From the NCBI GenBank assembly GCA_905176665.1, contig CAJINA010000005.1:221346-285345 (forward strand): DNA of 64,000 nt. The letters run 5' to 3'. Source of the stretch: Olavius algarvensis Delta 4 endosymbiont. GTDB taxonomy: Bacteria; Desulfobacterota; Desulfobacteria; Desulfobacterales; CAJINA01. Made by a program: the position numbers and the translations under genes. Of this stretch, positions 26,205 through 34,769 are shown piece after piece. Positions within the stretch are counted from its first letter, which is position 1. Every line of letters begins with the position of its first letter. The notes under the pieces were generated by a model. It made no database searches, was not told where the DNA came from, and saw only the letters and a list, made by a program, of their open reading frames with translations.

Positions 26205-28213
26205 AAACGCCGCCCTTGCTGCTCGCCGCGGCCATCGGATTTTGGGGATGGCAAAGCAACCAGGTGATGGTTGCAGCCCTGCTGGCCTTGGCGCTGGAGA
26301 GCCCGCGCGTGATTCCGTCGCGCCGTGCTTTTACCCAGAAGAGCCTCAACCGGGTATCCGACCTGTGTGCCTTGATCTGCCTGCTGATGGCGGTATATTT
26401 CTTCGTGGCCCATCGATCCGCGCGGGCGATTTTCCTGACAGTGCAGTGGCTGCCGGTGGCGTTTGCCCCCCTGGCGCTGATCCAGGGGTACCATCCTGCG
26501 GACCGGCTCAACGTGAGCGGCTTTTTCATGGTTATCCGCCGGAAATATCCCGACGGGAGGCCTTCAGGGCCTTTTGTGAATTTCAGTTACCCTTACCTGG
26601 CCCTCTGTATTCTGGGTGCCAGTACAGCTAATATTTCCAATCAGACCTTTTACGCCGGCCTGGTCCTGCTATCCGGGGCAGCCCTGTGGGGGGCACGGGC
26701 GGACCGGTTTACACACTATGTCTGGGGGGCGGCCCTGGTGGCCGCCCTATTTGCCGGCTATGTCGGGCATATCGGGTTGCACCGGCTGCAACTTCTGATC
26801 GAGGACAAGGGCATGGAGTGGTTCATGGATGCCATCCGCGAGGAGCGCGATCCATTTCGCAGTACCACTGCCTTTGGAGAGGTCGGCGTTCTCAAACAGT
26901 CCAATCGAATCCTTTACCGGGTCAAACGCACGCGCGGGGTGGCGGTACCGCTGCTTTTGCGGGGGGCGGCCTTCAACACGTATCGCAATGCCGTCTGGTA
27001 TGCCCGCAAGGCACCTTTCAAGCAGACCTTGCAGCCGGGCATAAGCGGAGGTACCTGGCAGCTATCGGATGAGCACGCCTGCGATCGCACCATCTATGTG
27101 GCCGGCCGATTAAAAAAGGGGCGCGGGATCCTGCCGTTGCCGACTGGGGCGGCACGCTTAGATGATTTACCGGCCGCGGGAGCCGCCCGTAACCGCTTGG
27201 GGGTCGTACGCGTGGATGGCGGCCCCGATCTGCTGAACTATGCCGTTTGCTATACACCCGGGGAATCAAGCGATGGACTCCCGGATAAAGATGATCTGCA
27301 AATACCGGCGGCCGAGCAAAAAGCGGTCGGCGAGATAATTGCCGCATGGGGCTTGTCCGGGCAATCACCGCCGGCTGCGGCCCGCATCATTAGAGAACAG
27401 TTTGCGACAGAGTTCGGATATACACTTGACCTGTCGGGGCACCCAGTGGGCAAAACACCGATTGCGGCCTTCCTGACCCAAACCCGGGCCGGCCATTGTG
27501 AATATTTCGGGACCGCCACGGTATTCATATTAAGAGCCCTGGGTATCCCGGCCCGGTATGTGAGCGGCTACGCGGTCCAGGAAATGGATCCGTGGAGCCG
27601 TGACCTGGTGGTCAGGTCCCGGCATGCCCATGCCTGGGCCCAGGCTCATATTGACGGCCGCTGGGTAAACCTCGACACAACCCCTTCAACCTGGGTGGAA
27701 TTCGAGTCGGCCCGGGCCGGATTATGGCAGCCGGTTACGGATCTGTGGGCCTGGGTACAATACCGGTTTACAAAGTGGCTCAAGGCGGACAAGGACCCCT
27801 CCGGCGACTTCGAGCGCTACCTGATCTGGCCGATTGTGGCGGTTCTGGTGGTTCTCGGTGGGCCGTACCTGCGCCGCAAGCGGGTTCAAACGGACAAGGC
27901 GACCGGGGGCGGACCTGGGCCAACCGAGCGGCTTCCCGGTGATGATTCCCCTTTTTACCTGGTGCAGACACGTATTCAGAGCTGGGGGTTCAGCCGGGCG
28001 CGTCCGGAACCGTTTACCGACTTTATCGCCCGGGTAGGTCGGGGCCGGCCTGAAAAAAAAGCTGCGCTGGACAAACTGGAGGGGCTGCTGGTCCGGCATT
28101 ACCGGTACCGGTTTGATCCGCAAGAAGCGCACAAGGCTGATACGGAAGATTTAAGGCAGGGGGTCATGGACTGGCTGGACGAAACGCAGGTTCAAGAAAG
28201 AGCCAAACCCTGA
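26201..28213 (+). CDS. Transglutaminase-like membrane protein (TgpA/DUF3488 type)
   Basis: The 670-residue protein starts with six or so membrane helices (residues 1-195). The outer-facing transglutaminase-like domain that follows contains the triad C433 (RAGHCEYFGTATVFILRALGIPARYVSGYA), H477 (SRHAHAWAQ) and D492 (GRWVNLDTTPS). Another membrane helix lies near residue 550 (YLIWPIVAVLVVLGGPYL), with a soluble tail. This is the TgpA arrangement found with MoxR and DUF58. Its ATG overlaps the DUF58 stop. The triad is intact, so peptidase or transglutaminase activity is likely; the substrate is unknown. Confidence 0.9.
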   Translation: MKTPPLLLAAAIGFWGWQSNQVMVAALLALALESPRVIPSRRAFTQKSLNRVSDLCALICLLMAVYFFVAHRSARAIFLTVQWLPVAFAPLALIQGYHPADRLNVSGFFMVIRRKYPDGRPSGPFVNFSYPYLALCILGASTANISNQTFYAGLVLLSGAALWGARADRFTHYVWGAALVAALFAGYVGHIGLHRLQLLIEDKGMEWFMDAIREERDPFRSTTAFGEVGVLKQSNRILYRVKRTRGVAVPLLLRGAAFNTYRNAVWYARKAPFKQTLQPGISGGTWQLSDEHACDRTIYVAGRLKKGRGILPLPTGAARLDDLPAAGAARNRLGVVRVDGGPDLLNYAVCYTPGESSDGLPDKDDLQIPAAEQKAVGEIIAAWGLSGQSPPAAARIIREQFATEFGYTLDLSGHPVGKTPIAAFLTQTRAGHCEYFGTATVFILRALGIPARYVSGYAVQEMDPWSRDLVVRSRHAHAWAQAHIDGRWVNLDTTPSTWVEFESARAGLWQPVTDLWAWVQYRFTKWLKADKDPSGDFERYLIWPIVAVLVVLGGPYLRRKRVQTDKATGGGPGPTERLPGDDSPFYLVQTRIQSWGFSRARPEPFTDFIARVGRGRPEKKAALDKLEGLLVRHYRYRFDPQEAHKADTEDLRQGVMDWLDETQVQERAKP

Positions 28214-28218
28214 CAAGA

Positions 28219-28277
28219 ATAGAATCTATCTTAAAAACGGACCTTGAACCAAAATCCTATTTTTGAGATAGCCTATA
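28219..28277 (+). repeat. Palindromic repeat family, copy E (internally deleted)
   Basis: Only the ends remain: ATAGAATCTATCTTAAAAA (28219-28237), then directly CGGACCTTGAACCAAAATCC and the right arm TTTTTGAGATAGCCTAT (28260-28276). It lies six bases after the stop of the transglutaminase gene. The arms still pair, so a short hairpin remains after loss of the middle. Confidence 0.75.
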
Positions 28278-28336
28278 GTGTTGCGTCTCATATGTCTCTT
28301 ATTTAATAACACTGCCGCAACAATGCTTTAAGGTGA

Positions 28337-28556
28337 GGAAAAATCCGAAATTCGAATTTCGGAATGTTCTCAAGGCAAACGCCGCAAACTCGAGACAAAA
28401 GGGCAAATCATAATGAACGAAAGAAACAAACAAAACCTTTCATTTCAAACTGCTATGATCTGTTTTTGTCATTTGATTTTTTGAATTTTGAATTTGTTTC
28501 GAATTTGCGGCGTTTACCTTGAGAACATTCCGTGCTTCGTATTTCGAAATTAGTCA
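28337..28556. repeat. Long imperfect palindrome of a second type
   Basis: About 40 bases at 28360-28399 (starting CGGAATGTTCTCAAGG) are matched by the reverse complement of 28493-28532 with few differences; the outer TTCGAATTTCG/CGTATTTCGAA also pairs partly. The AT-rich loop of about 90 bases has TTTGAATTTTGAATTTG. The 477-base gap (28214-28690) holds this, copy E and no gene. Confidence 0.75.
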
Positions 28557-28690
28557 CCGCATTAACTCGATATGGAGCAGGCCGAATTTATTCGCCTTAT
28601 TTGTGGGACACAACACTATTCGTGGCATTAGCGTTTCATGTGGGGCAGACAATTTTAAAAGCCCTGGTGGCGGTGATTTAAGGAGGAGGC

Positions 28691-29341
28691 ATGTTGAACA
28701 TAGGCATTATGGTAGCGGGTGGCTTGCTACTGCTGGGACTGCTGTTTGCTGAGAAAAAGGATAGCCTGAAGGGCAAACTACTGACCAAGCCGCTCGCTTC
28801 ACTTGGTTTCATCCTGCTGGCTGTTGTCCAGCCGCATACGGTCCCGGAATACTCCTACTGGCTGCTGGCGGGGCTAATCTTATGCCTGGGCGGCGACGTG
28901 TTCCTCGCGCTGCCTCAAAAGCCGATGTTTCTGGTGGGCCTGATCTCTTTTCTGCTAGGGCACGTACTCTATGTCGGCGGGTTTTTATCCCTTGTCCCAA
29001 TAGGCGCCTGGGTTCAGATCAGCACCCTCGTCGTCCTGGCCATCAGTGCCGCTGTTTTCATCTGGCTCAAGCCGCACCTGGGGTCCATGCTGGGGCCGGT
29101 GATCGTCTACATAGGGGTTATATCGTTGATGCTGATCGGAGCCATGGCAGTTTTCAACAGCGCGGTTGTCGCCGACCGGGGCCGCCAGTTGATCCTCAGC
29201 GGGGCGATCCTCTTTTATCTTTCCGACCTGTTTGTGGCCCGCAACCGATTTGTAAAGAAAGAATACGTGAATCGCCTCATCGGATTGCCTTTGTACTACG
29301 CCGGCCAGTACCTGCTGGCCCTCTCGGTGAATTTAGGTTGA
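28691..29341 (+). CDS. YhhN-family integral membrane protein (lysoplasmalogenase-like)
   Basis: The 216-residue protein has about eight hydrophobic segments and the family marks LLTKPLASLGF, LAGLILCLGGDVFLALPQ, FLLGHVLYVGGF and FYLSDLFVARNRFV with the conserved Asp residues, close to TMEM86/YhhN proteins. Characterised members cleave the vinyl ether bond of lysoplasmalogens. Plasmalogens occur in some anaerobic Deltaproteobacteria, so the activity is plausible, but bacterial members are little tested. AAGGAGGAGGC precedes the ATG. Repeat copy F lies between its end and hisD. Confidence 0.85.
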   Translation: MLNIGIMVAGGLLLLGLLFAEKKDSLKGKLLTKPLASLGFILLAVVQPHTVPEYSYWLLAGLILCLGGDVFLALPQKPMFLVGLISFLLGHVLYVGGFLSLVPIGAWVQISTLVVLAISAAVFIWLKPHLGSMLGPVIVYIGVISLMLIGAMAVFNSAVVADRGRQLILSGAILFYLSDLFVARNRFVKKEYVNRLIGLPLYYAGQYLLALSVNLG

Positions 29342-29384
29342 TGAACATTCACAGGCCGTTTTAGGTGTCCCTATCGGCGGTTTC

Positions 29385-29577
29385 TAAAACCTATCTCAAA
29401 AAACGGGTTTTGGTTCAACATCAAGGCGGCCGTGAGGTTCCCTGCGTTGCCGGGCTTCCCGCTATTTGATTCGCAACTGTGGGTCGCAACCTGCAGGAAT
29501 ACTCGAGTATTTTGAGGACTTGAACCGAGCGCCCAACGCCGAGTTTGGGCCATAAAACTTTCTTGAGATAAGTTTTA
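29385..29577 (-). repeat. Palindromic repeat family, copy F
   Basis: TAAAACCTATCTCAAAAAAC (29385-29404) pairs with 29558-29577 with about three mismatches. Read on the minus strand the element begins exactly on the TAA stop of hisD (29577-29575). The interior in reverse orientation shows GGTTTTGGTTCAACATCAAGG, GGAATACTCGAGTATTTTGAGGA and CCCAACGCCGAG. The central hairpin is AATACT/AGTATT. Confidence 0.85.
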
Positions 29578-30876
29578 TTTCTTTTGGCGAACCTTGATCG
29601 CATTGGCGTGGGCATCCAGGCCTTCGATGTCGGCCAGTCGGATAATGTCCGCGGCATCTTTTTGGAAAGCGGCGCGGCTGTAATGAATCAGGCTGGTTTT
29701 TTTAATGAAGGTTTCCACGGAGAGGGCCGATGAAAAGCGGGCCGTGCCGGCCGTGGGCAGCACGTGGTTGGGCCCAGCAATGTAGTCGCCCACCGGTTCG
29801 GGTGTATAGGGGCCCACGAAGATAGCCCCCGCATTTTTCAAACTGCCCACCAGGTTGAAAGGTTCCTCCACAATCAATTCCAGATGTTCGGGGGCCAAGT
29901 CATTGGCAATATCGATGGCGGTCTTGATATCCGGAACGACCACAATGGTGCCGAACTGCTTGATTGAGGCCCGGGCGATATCCTGCCGTGTCAGTTGGGC
30001 CAACTGCAACTCAACCTGCCGGGCAGTGGCCTGGGCAATCTCTTTTGAAGTGGTCAACAGGACGGATGAGGCCATGACGTCATGTTCGGCCTGGCTCAGC
30101 ATATCCGCGGCGACATGCACCGGATCGGCCGTGTCGTCGGCAATGATCAGAATTTCGCTCGGGCCGGCAATCATGTCGATGCCCACGGTGCCGGACACGA
30201 TTTTTTTAGCCAGCGTGACGTACATGTTTCCGGGGCCAACGATGACATCCGCCCGGGGGACGCTCCGGGTACCATAGGCGAGGGCGCCGATGGCCCAGGC
30301 ACTGCCGATTTTATAAACCGCTTTGATACCGACTTTTTTAGCGGCCACCAGTAAATGGGGGTCGATCGATCCATCCTTTCTGGATGGCGTGGTCATGACG
30401 ATCTGTTCAACACCCGCGATACGAGCAGGGATGGCCCCCATCAGAACTGAAGAAACCAGGGGCGTGGTGCCGCCCTTGGCGCCGGGAACATACACACCGG
30501 CCACACCCACAGGGTGAACAACCTGGCCCAGCAAGGTACCATCGCGCCGGGTATCCATCCAGGATTTGGGTAATTGCTGGCGGTGAAAGGTTTCAATTTG
30601 CCGAACGGCCTTGTTCAGCGAACGCACGAATGACCGGTCCACCAGCTTGGCGGCGGCCGCTATCTCGGCATCGGCAGCCCTGAAAGCCTGCGCGGTAATT
30701 TTAGGGGCATCAAATTTTCGGGCGTAGCGGACAACCGCAGTATCACCGTTGTTTTTGACATCATCCAGGATGCGCGTCACAGCCAAGAGATCTTTTTTTT
30801 TGAATCCGAGATCCCGGCCGGCAATCTGTTGAACGCGGTGACGTGCTTCTTTTGATGGATACGTGTAAATTTTCAT
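29575..30876 (-). CDS. hisD: Histidinol dehydrogenase
   Basis: HisD carries out the last two oxidations of histidine synthesis, histidinol to histidine with two NAD+. The 433-residue protein has the expected GVAGVYVPGAKGGTTPLVSSVLMGAIPARIAGV, MIAGPSEILIIADDTADP and the catalytic Glu-His in LAPEHLELIVEEP. The frame is open to 30933, but GAGGACTGCCGCA before the ATG at 30876 and the length fit the later start. It stands alone here without other his genes. Its TAA stop is the first codon of repeat copy F. Confidence 0.96.
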   Translation of the reverse strand: MKIYTYPSKEARHRVQQIAGRDLGFKKKDLLAVTRILDDVKNNGDTAVVRYARKFDAPKITAQAFRAADAEIAAAAKLVDRSFVRSLNKAVRQIETFHRQQLPKSWMDTRRDGTLLGQVVHPVGVAGVYVPGAKGGTTPLVSSVLMGAIPARIAGVEQIVMTTPSRKDGSIDPHLLVAAKKVGIKAVYKIGSAWAIGALAYGTRSVPRADVIVGPGNMYVTLAKKIVSGTVGIDMIAGPSEILIIADDTADPVHVAADMLSQAEHDVMASSVLLTTSKEIAQATARQVELQLAQLTRQDIARASIKQFGTIVVVPDIKTAIDIANDLAPEHLELIVEEPFNLVGSLKNAGAIFVGPYTPEPVGDYIAGPNHVLPTAGTARFSSALSVETFIKKTSLIHYSRAAFQKDAADIIRLADIEGLDAHANAIKVRQKK

Positions 30877-31147
30877 TGCGGCAGTCCTCTGGTGCTGTAA
30901 GGGTGTATTCATAACGGTTGGCCCGGCCAACATTACGCTCTATCTATTATGGCGCGTACTGCCATTTGTCAACGGCAACAGATTGGGAATCGAGTTTAGG
31001 CCGGGTCAGGCGGTACATATGGCAGGTTGCGGCAGCCTGGCATATTCAGGTTGACAAGCTGCAGTGAATCTGAAAATTATGAACCCTTGTTCATTTTTCA
31101 AAGGGAGATATACACACGCATTTTTATCAAGCACGGAGATTTACACC

Positions 31148-32236
31148 ATGACAGCTAATCGTATTTTCAATTTCAATGCAGGTCCGGCAGCTTTGCCGCT
31201 GCCGGTTTTAGAGGAAATCCAGGCATCCTTTCTCGATTTTGCCGGCTCCGGTATGTCGGTTACGGAAGTGAGCCACCGCTCCAAATGGTTTGACGATGTT
31301 ATCAACGATGCCGTGACGCGCACCAGACGCCTGCTTGGGCTTGGAGACAAGTTCGAGGTCTTGTTTATCCAGGGCGGGGCCAGCATGCAGTTTTGCATGA
31401 TTCCCCTGAATTTTCTGGCCGGGGGGGGGACTGCCGACTACGTTAATACGGGCACCTGGTCTACCAAGGCCATCAAGGAAGCCGAGATCCAAGGCTGTGA
31501 CATAAAGGTCGTGGCTTCCTCCGAAGACCGGAATTTTGCCTATATCCCCAAGGATATCGCCTTTACCCCGGGTGCGACCTATGTCCACATCACATCCAAT
31601 AACACGATTAAGGGCACCCAGTGGGCTGCCTTTCCGGACACCGGGGGTGCGCCGATCGTGAGTGATATGTCCTCGGACATCATGAGCCGCCCACTCGACG
31701 TCGATCGCTTCGGCATGATCTACGCAGGGGCCCAGAAGAATATCGGTCCCGCCGGAGTCTGCATGGTCATTATCCGCAAGGACATGCTGGACATGGTGCC
31801 GGATACGATCCCGACCATGCTGCGGTATTCAACCTTTGCCGCCAAGAATTCCATGTTCAACACGCCGCCCTGTTTTGCCATCTATACCGTGCAGCTCATC
31901 ATGAAATGGCTTGAAGAGACTGTCGGCGGACTGGAAAAGATGGAGGCGCACAACCTTGCCAAGGCCGGTCGGCTCTACTCCCTGTTTGACGAGAGTGATT
32001 TTTACTACGGGACCGCTGATAAAGACAGCCGCAGTCAGATGAACGTCACCTTCCGGCTGCCCAGCGAAGACCTGGAACAGGCCTTCGTGGCCGGCGCCCT
32101 CAAAGAGGGGCTGGGCGGCCTGAAAGGCCACCGGTCGGTAGGCGGCTGCCGGGCCTCCATCTACAACGCCACCACCATGGAGGCCATCGATGCCCTGATC
32201 GGCTTCATGCAGGAGTTCGAACGCAAGAACGGCTAA
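31148..32236 (+). CDS. serC: Phosphoserine aminotransferase
   Basis: SerC is the PLP enzyme that makes phosphoserine from 3-phosphohydroxypyruvate and glutamate. The 362-residue protein equals the usual length, begins RIFNFNAGPAALPLPVLEEIQ, and has the PLP lysine K197 in YAGAQKNIGPAG and the C-terminal LKGHRSVGGCRASIYNA. The frame is open to 31064, but MTANRIFNFNAGPA at 31148 matches homologs, with CGGAG upstream. A strong terminator follows. Confidence 0.96.
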   Translation: MTANRIFNFNAGPAALPLPVLEEIQASFLDFAGSGMSVTEVSHRSKWFDDVINDAVTRTRRLLGLGDKFEVLFIQGGASMQFCMIPLNFLAGGGTADYVNTGTWSTKAIKEAEIQGCDIKVVASSEDRNFAYIPKDIAFTPGATYVHITSNNTIKGTQWAAFPDTGGAPIVSDMSSDIMSRPLDVDRFGMIYAGAQKNIGPAGVCMVIIRKDMLDMVPDTIPTMLRYSTFAAKNSMFNTPPCFAIYTVQLIMKWLEETVGGLEKMEAHNLAKAGRLYSLFDESDFYYGTADKDSRSQMNVTFRLPSEDLEQAFVAGALKEGLGGLKGHRSVGGCRASIYNATTMEAIDALIGFMQEFERKNG

Positions 32237-32256
32237 TGCCGACATTTATAATATTT

Positions 32257-32299
32257 TAAAAAGCACCTACCACCAGTTGTGTTGGCAGGTGCTTTTTTG
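32257..32299 (+). terminator. Intrinsic terminator after serC
   Basis: AAAAGCACCTACCA pairs with TGGCAGGTGCTTTT with one mismatch, followed by TTTTGTTTT. It sits 20 bases after the stop codon. Confidence 0.9.
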
Positions 32300-32321
32300 T
32301 TTTCCGCCCCGTGAAAACTCA

Positions 32322-32467
32322 AGTGTTCGTTCACAAGCGGTAGGTTTTGGTTCAGAGCAAGGCTTGAGTGTTTTTTTAATCCGGAGGAATAGTGCGACTA
32401 TTTCGAGGAATTGAAAAATACGAAAACGCAGCTATGGGCCAAAAGATGCCGCTTGTGAACGAACACT
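32322..32467 (-). repeat. Palindromic repeat family, copy H
   Basis: AGTGTTCGTTCACAAGCGG (32322-32340) is the exact reverse complement of 32449-32467. These arms are unlike those of the other copies in their outer part. The central hairpin is AATAGT/ACTATT, again a paired change from AATACT/AGTATT. Read on the minus strand it begins on the second base of the TAG stop (32468-32466) of the second PrkA-like gene. It lies downstream of the serC terminator. Confidence 0.88.
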
Positions 32468-34752
32468 ATGTGACGTTTTGGTCAATGACGTACAGACACA
32501 CCTCCCGCGCACCCTGCTGGGTATAGCCGAATTTCGCGATAAGGTTTTCAATCAGGTACTGAACGTCGTTTTTGATCTTCTTGTCATAGGCCTTGAATTT
32601 GTCGGTTTCGAAGTCTTTAATGGCGCGCCGGAAGTTTTCATTTTTCAACAGCGGGTCCAGGACTTTTTCCTTGAGGTTGAAGACATATCTTTCGTACAGG
32701 TCGGTGTAAAGGGTTGTTTCGGTGATCGGTTTTTCCTCGACCATGATTTCCTGGGTCAGGGTTTTGGTGGTGTATTCCTTCTGCACCCCCCGGCGGAAGG
32801 AGAGCTGCTTGGTTTTGTCAGCGGACGGATCCAGTAGTTTGGTTTCAATACTTTCTAAAAAGGCCTCGGAAATTTCAAGTTTCTCGCCGGTGTAGCTGCA
32901 CCTTTCCACGGCCCCGATTTCAAAATTGGTAGCGAACATATAGTTCTGGATGTCCCGGGATATTTTTTCCTCATTGTAGTAGTACAAAGCCGCCTTGACC
33001 TGCTGCAGGACTGTAAAGTTGTACATGCGCAGCAGTGAGTCCAGGAATCCCTCGGGTATCGGGTTTTCATATTCTGCATTTATTTTTTCAAAGAACTGGC
33101 ACAGGGAGGCCATATTGATCAGTTTTTCTTCTTTGGCGTAGGCCGAATAGAAATCGTTGAATATTTTGATGGAGTCGCGACCGGAAAATCCTTTTTCGCC
33201 CTCGGTCTCGGATTCCCCGATAATGTTCTTACGCCTTTTGAAGGTGAGGTTCTTGCGGTCCTCCTCGCTGAGCCAGGGCGGGATGTGGCCCGTGTAGATT
33301 TCCATTTTCAGCAACTGCAGGTTCTCATCGCAAAATTTACGGTAACTTTGCGGTTCCTTGATCCATTCGAGCATGGCGGCCGATTTGGGATTCATTCGCG
33401 AAGAGATAATGATGCGGGCAAAGTTGTGCAGCACCCGGGTGAGGAAACTGTCTTCGATATGCTTGCCGAAGATGTTGCGGTATATTTCAACTTCAGTGTT
33501 GAGGTCGAGCACGTAAGCGATTTTGATATATTCGATGCGGTCGGAAAATGAGGGAAAATCTTCTATGTTCCGGGTGTCTTCGGGGTTCATCAGGGCGAAG
33601 AAGAGCGGATTAACATTTTCTTCGATATCTTCTATCTTGTGGACCCCTTCGCTGATGATATTGTGCAGCTCAATGAAACGCTCAGTGTTATTGGACTTGA
33701 TATCCATCAGGGCGTAGATGCCGTTGTTGGTTTTGGCGTACCGTGAAAAAATATAGTGCACCTGGTTGCTGTCTCGGAAGATTCGGTTGATCCGGTTTTG
33801 GAGTATTTCATTGGTCAATACCGGTTTGACCAGGGGCTTGTCGCCGGGGTTGAAGACGCTGATGCCTTCTCCGAGGCGCCGGTTGAACTGGAACGGGCGG
33901 GCGTAAATGGACCGGAATACCTTCAACGGCGATCCCATATGGTCTAAAAGGGCCTGGTAGAGAGATGTGCAAATCGTACAGGCCACATCTTTGAAAACCC
34001 ATTCATACTCTTTGTCGGTGAACAGCTTCCACTTGAATTCGTCGTTTTCAAAAAGTTCGTCAAAAAAGGAGCGGCGCAGGTCTTTGGGAACCATCAGCAG
34101 GGGGTGGTCGTGACTGGGGCAAGCCACTTCAATGTGCCCGGTGTCCCCCCCCTGGGTCGGTCATGGCCTGAATCTTGCGAAATTGATTGGCGTCCGTCTC
34201 CTTTTGCATTTCAACCAATTTTTCGAATACCGACAGGGTCGAAAGTTCCGAGCGGGTTTTGACCAGTTCGCGGTCTATGCGCCAGAGGGTTTCGTAGCGT
34301 TGCCCCTCGGGGGTGTTGGCATATTCCTCGAATTTTCTCAGCAGGTTGTTAAGAAAGGTACTCTTGCCGCAGCCGTGCGGCCCTTTGAAAACATAGATCT
34401 TGTTTTGCTGGGATCCGCGGCGCATGGCATCTACCCGGCTGATAAGTCGATTGGCGAAAAGCCGGTCGGCAAAGAAGGGATGGTCGGAGCCATCCACAAA
34501 AAGCTGCGTGCAGTCATAGTTGACGTAACTGATGGATTCCGGATCATCCGGGTATTCATCCTCGCCCTCGCCCACGTATTCCCGGACCATGTCATTGAAC
34601 AGTTGAAACACGTTCCGAATGACCCCGGGCGGGTTGGCGGTCAGCTCCTTTAAGAAAGCATCGAAGCTGATCGCCTCGCGGTGCTGATGGTTGCTGAGAC
34701 TCTGGTCCAGAAAGTCCATCGTCTGCTCAATTTTTCCATTGGTTGCATCCAT
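32466..34752 (-). CDS. Second PrkA-like AAA+ protein, split by a frameshift in a run of eight G
   Basis: Two frames (34129-34752 and 32466-34127) make one protein of about 761 residues. The N-terminal part has Walker A VFKGPHGCGKSTFLNNLL near residue 125. It ends in AMTDPGGGHRAH at a run of eight G (coding strand, about 34145-34152); with seven G the reading continues DPGGDTGHIEVACPSHDH without a break. The C-terminal part has four closely spaced Cys/His (ACPSHDH, ACTIC) and a PrkA-like helical tail. It is the fourth gene of the PrkA operon and differs much from the first prkA product. The shift could be a sequence error, slippage or a real mutation. The upstream ribosome site is weak. Confidence 0.75.
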
Positions 34753-34769
34753 AAGTTTATCAACCGTAC

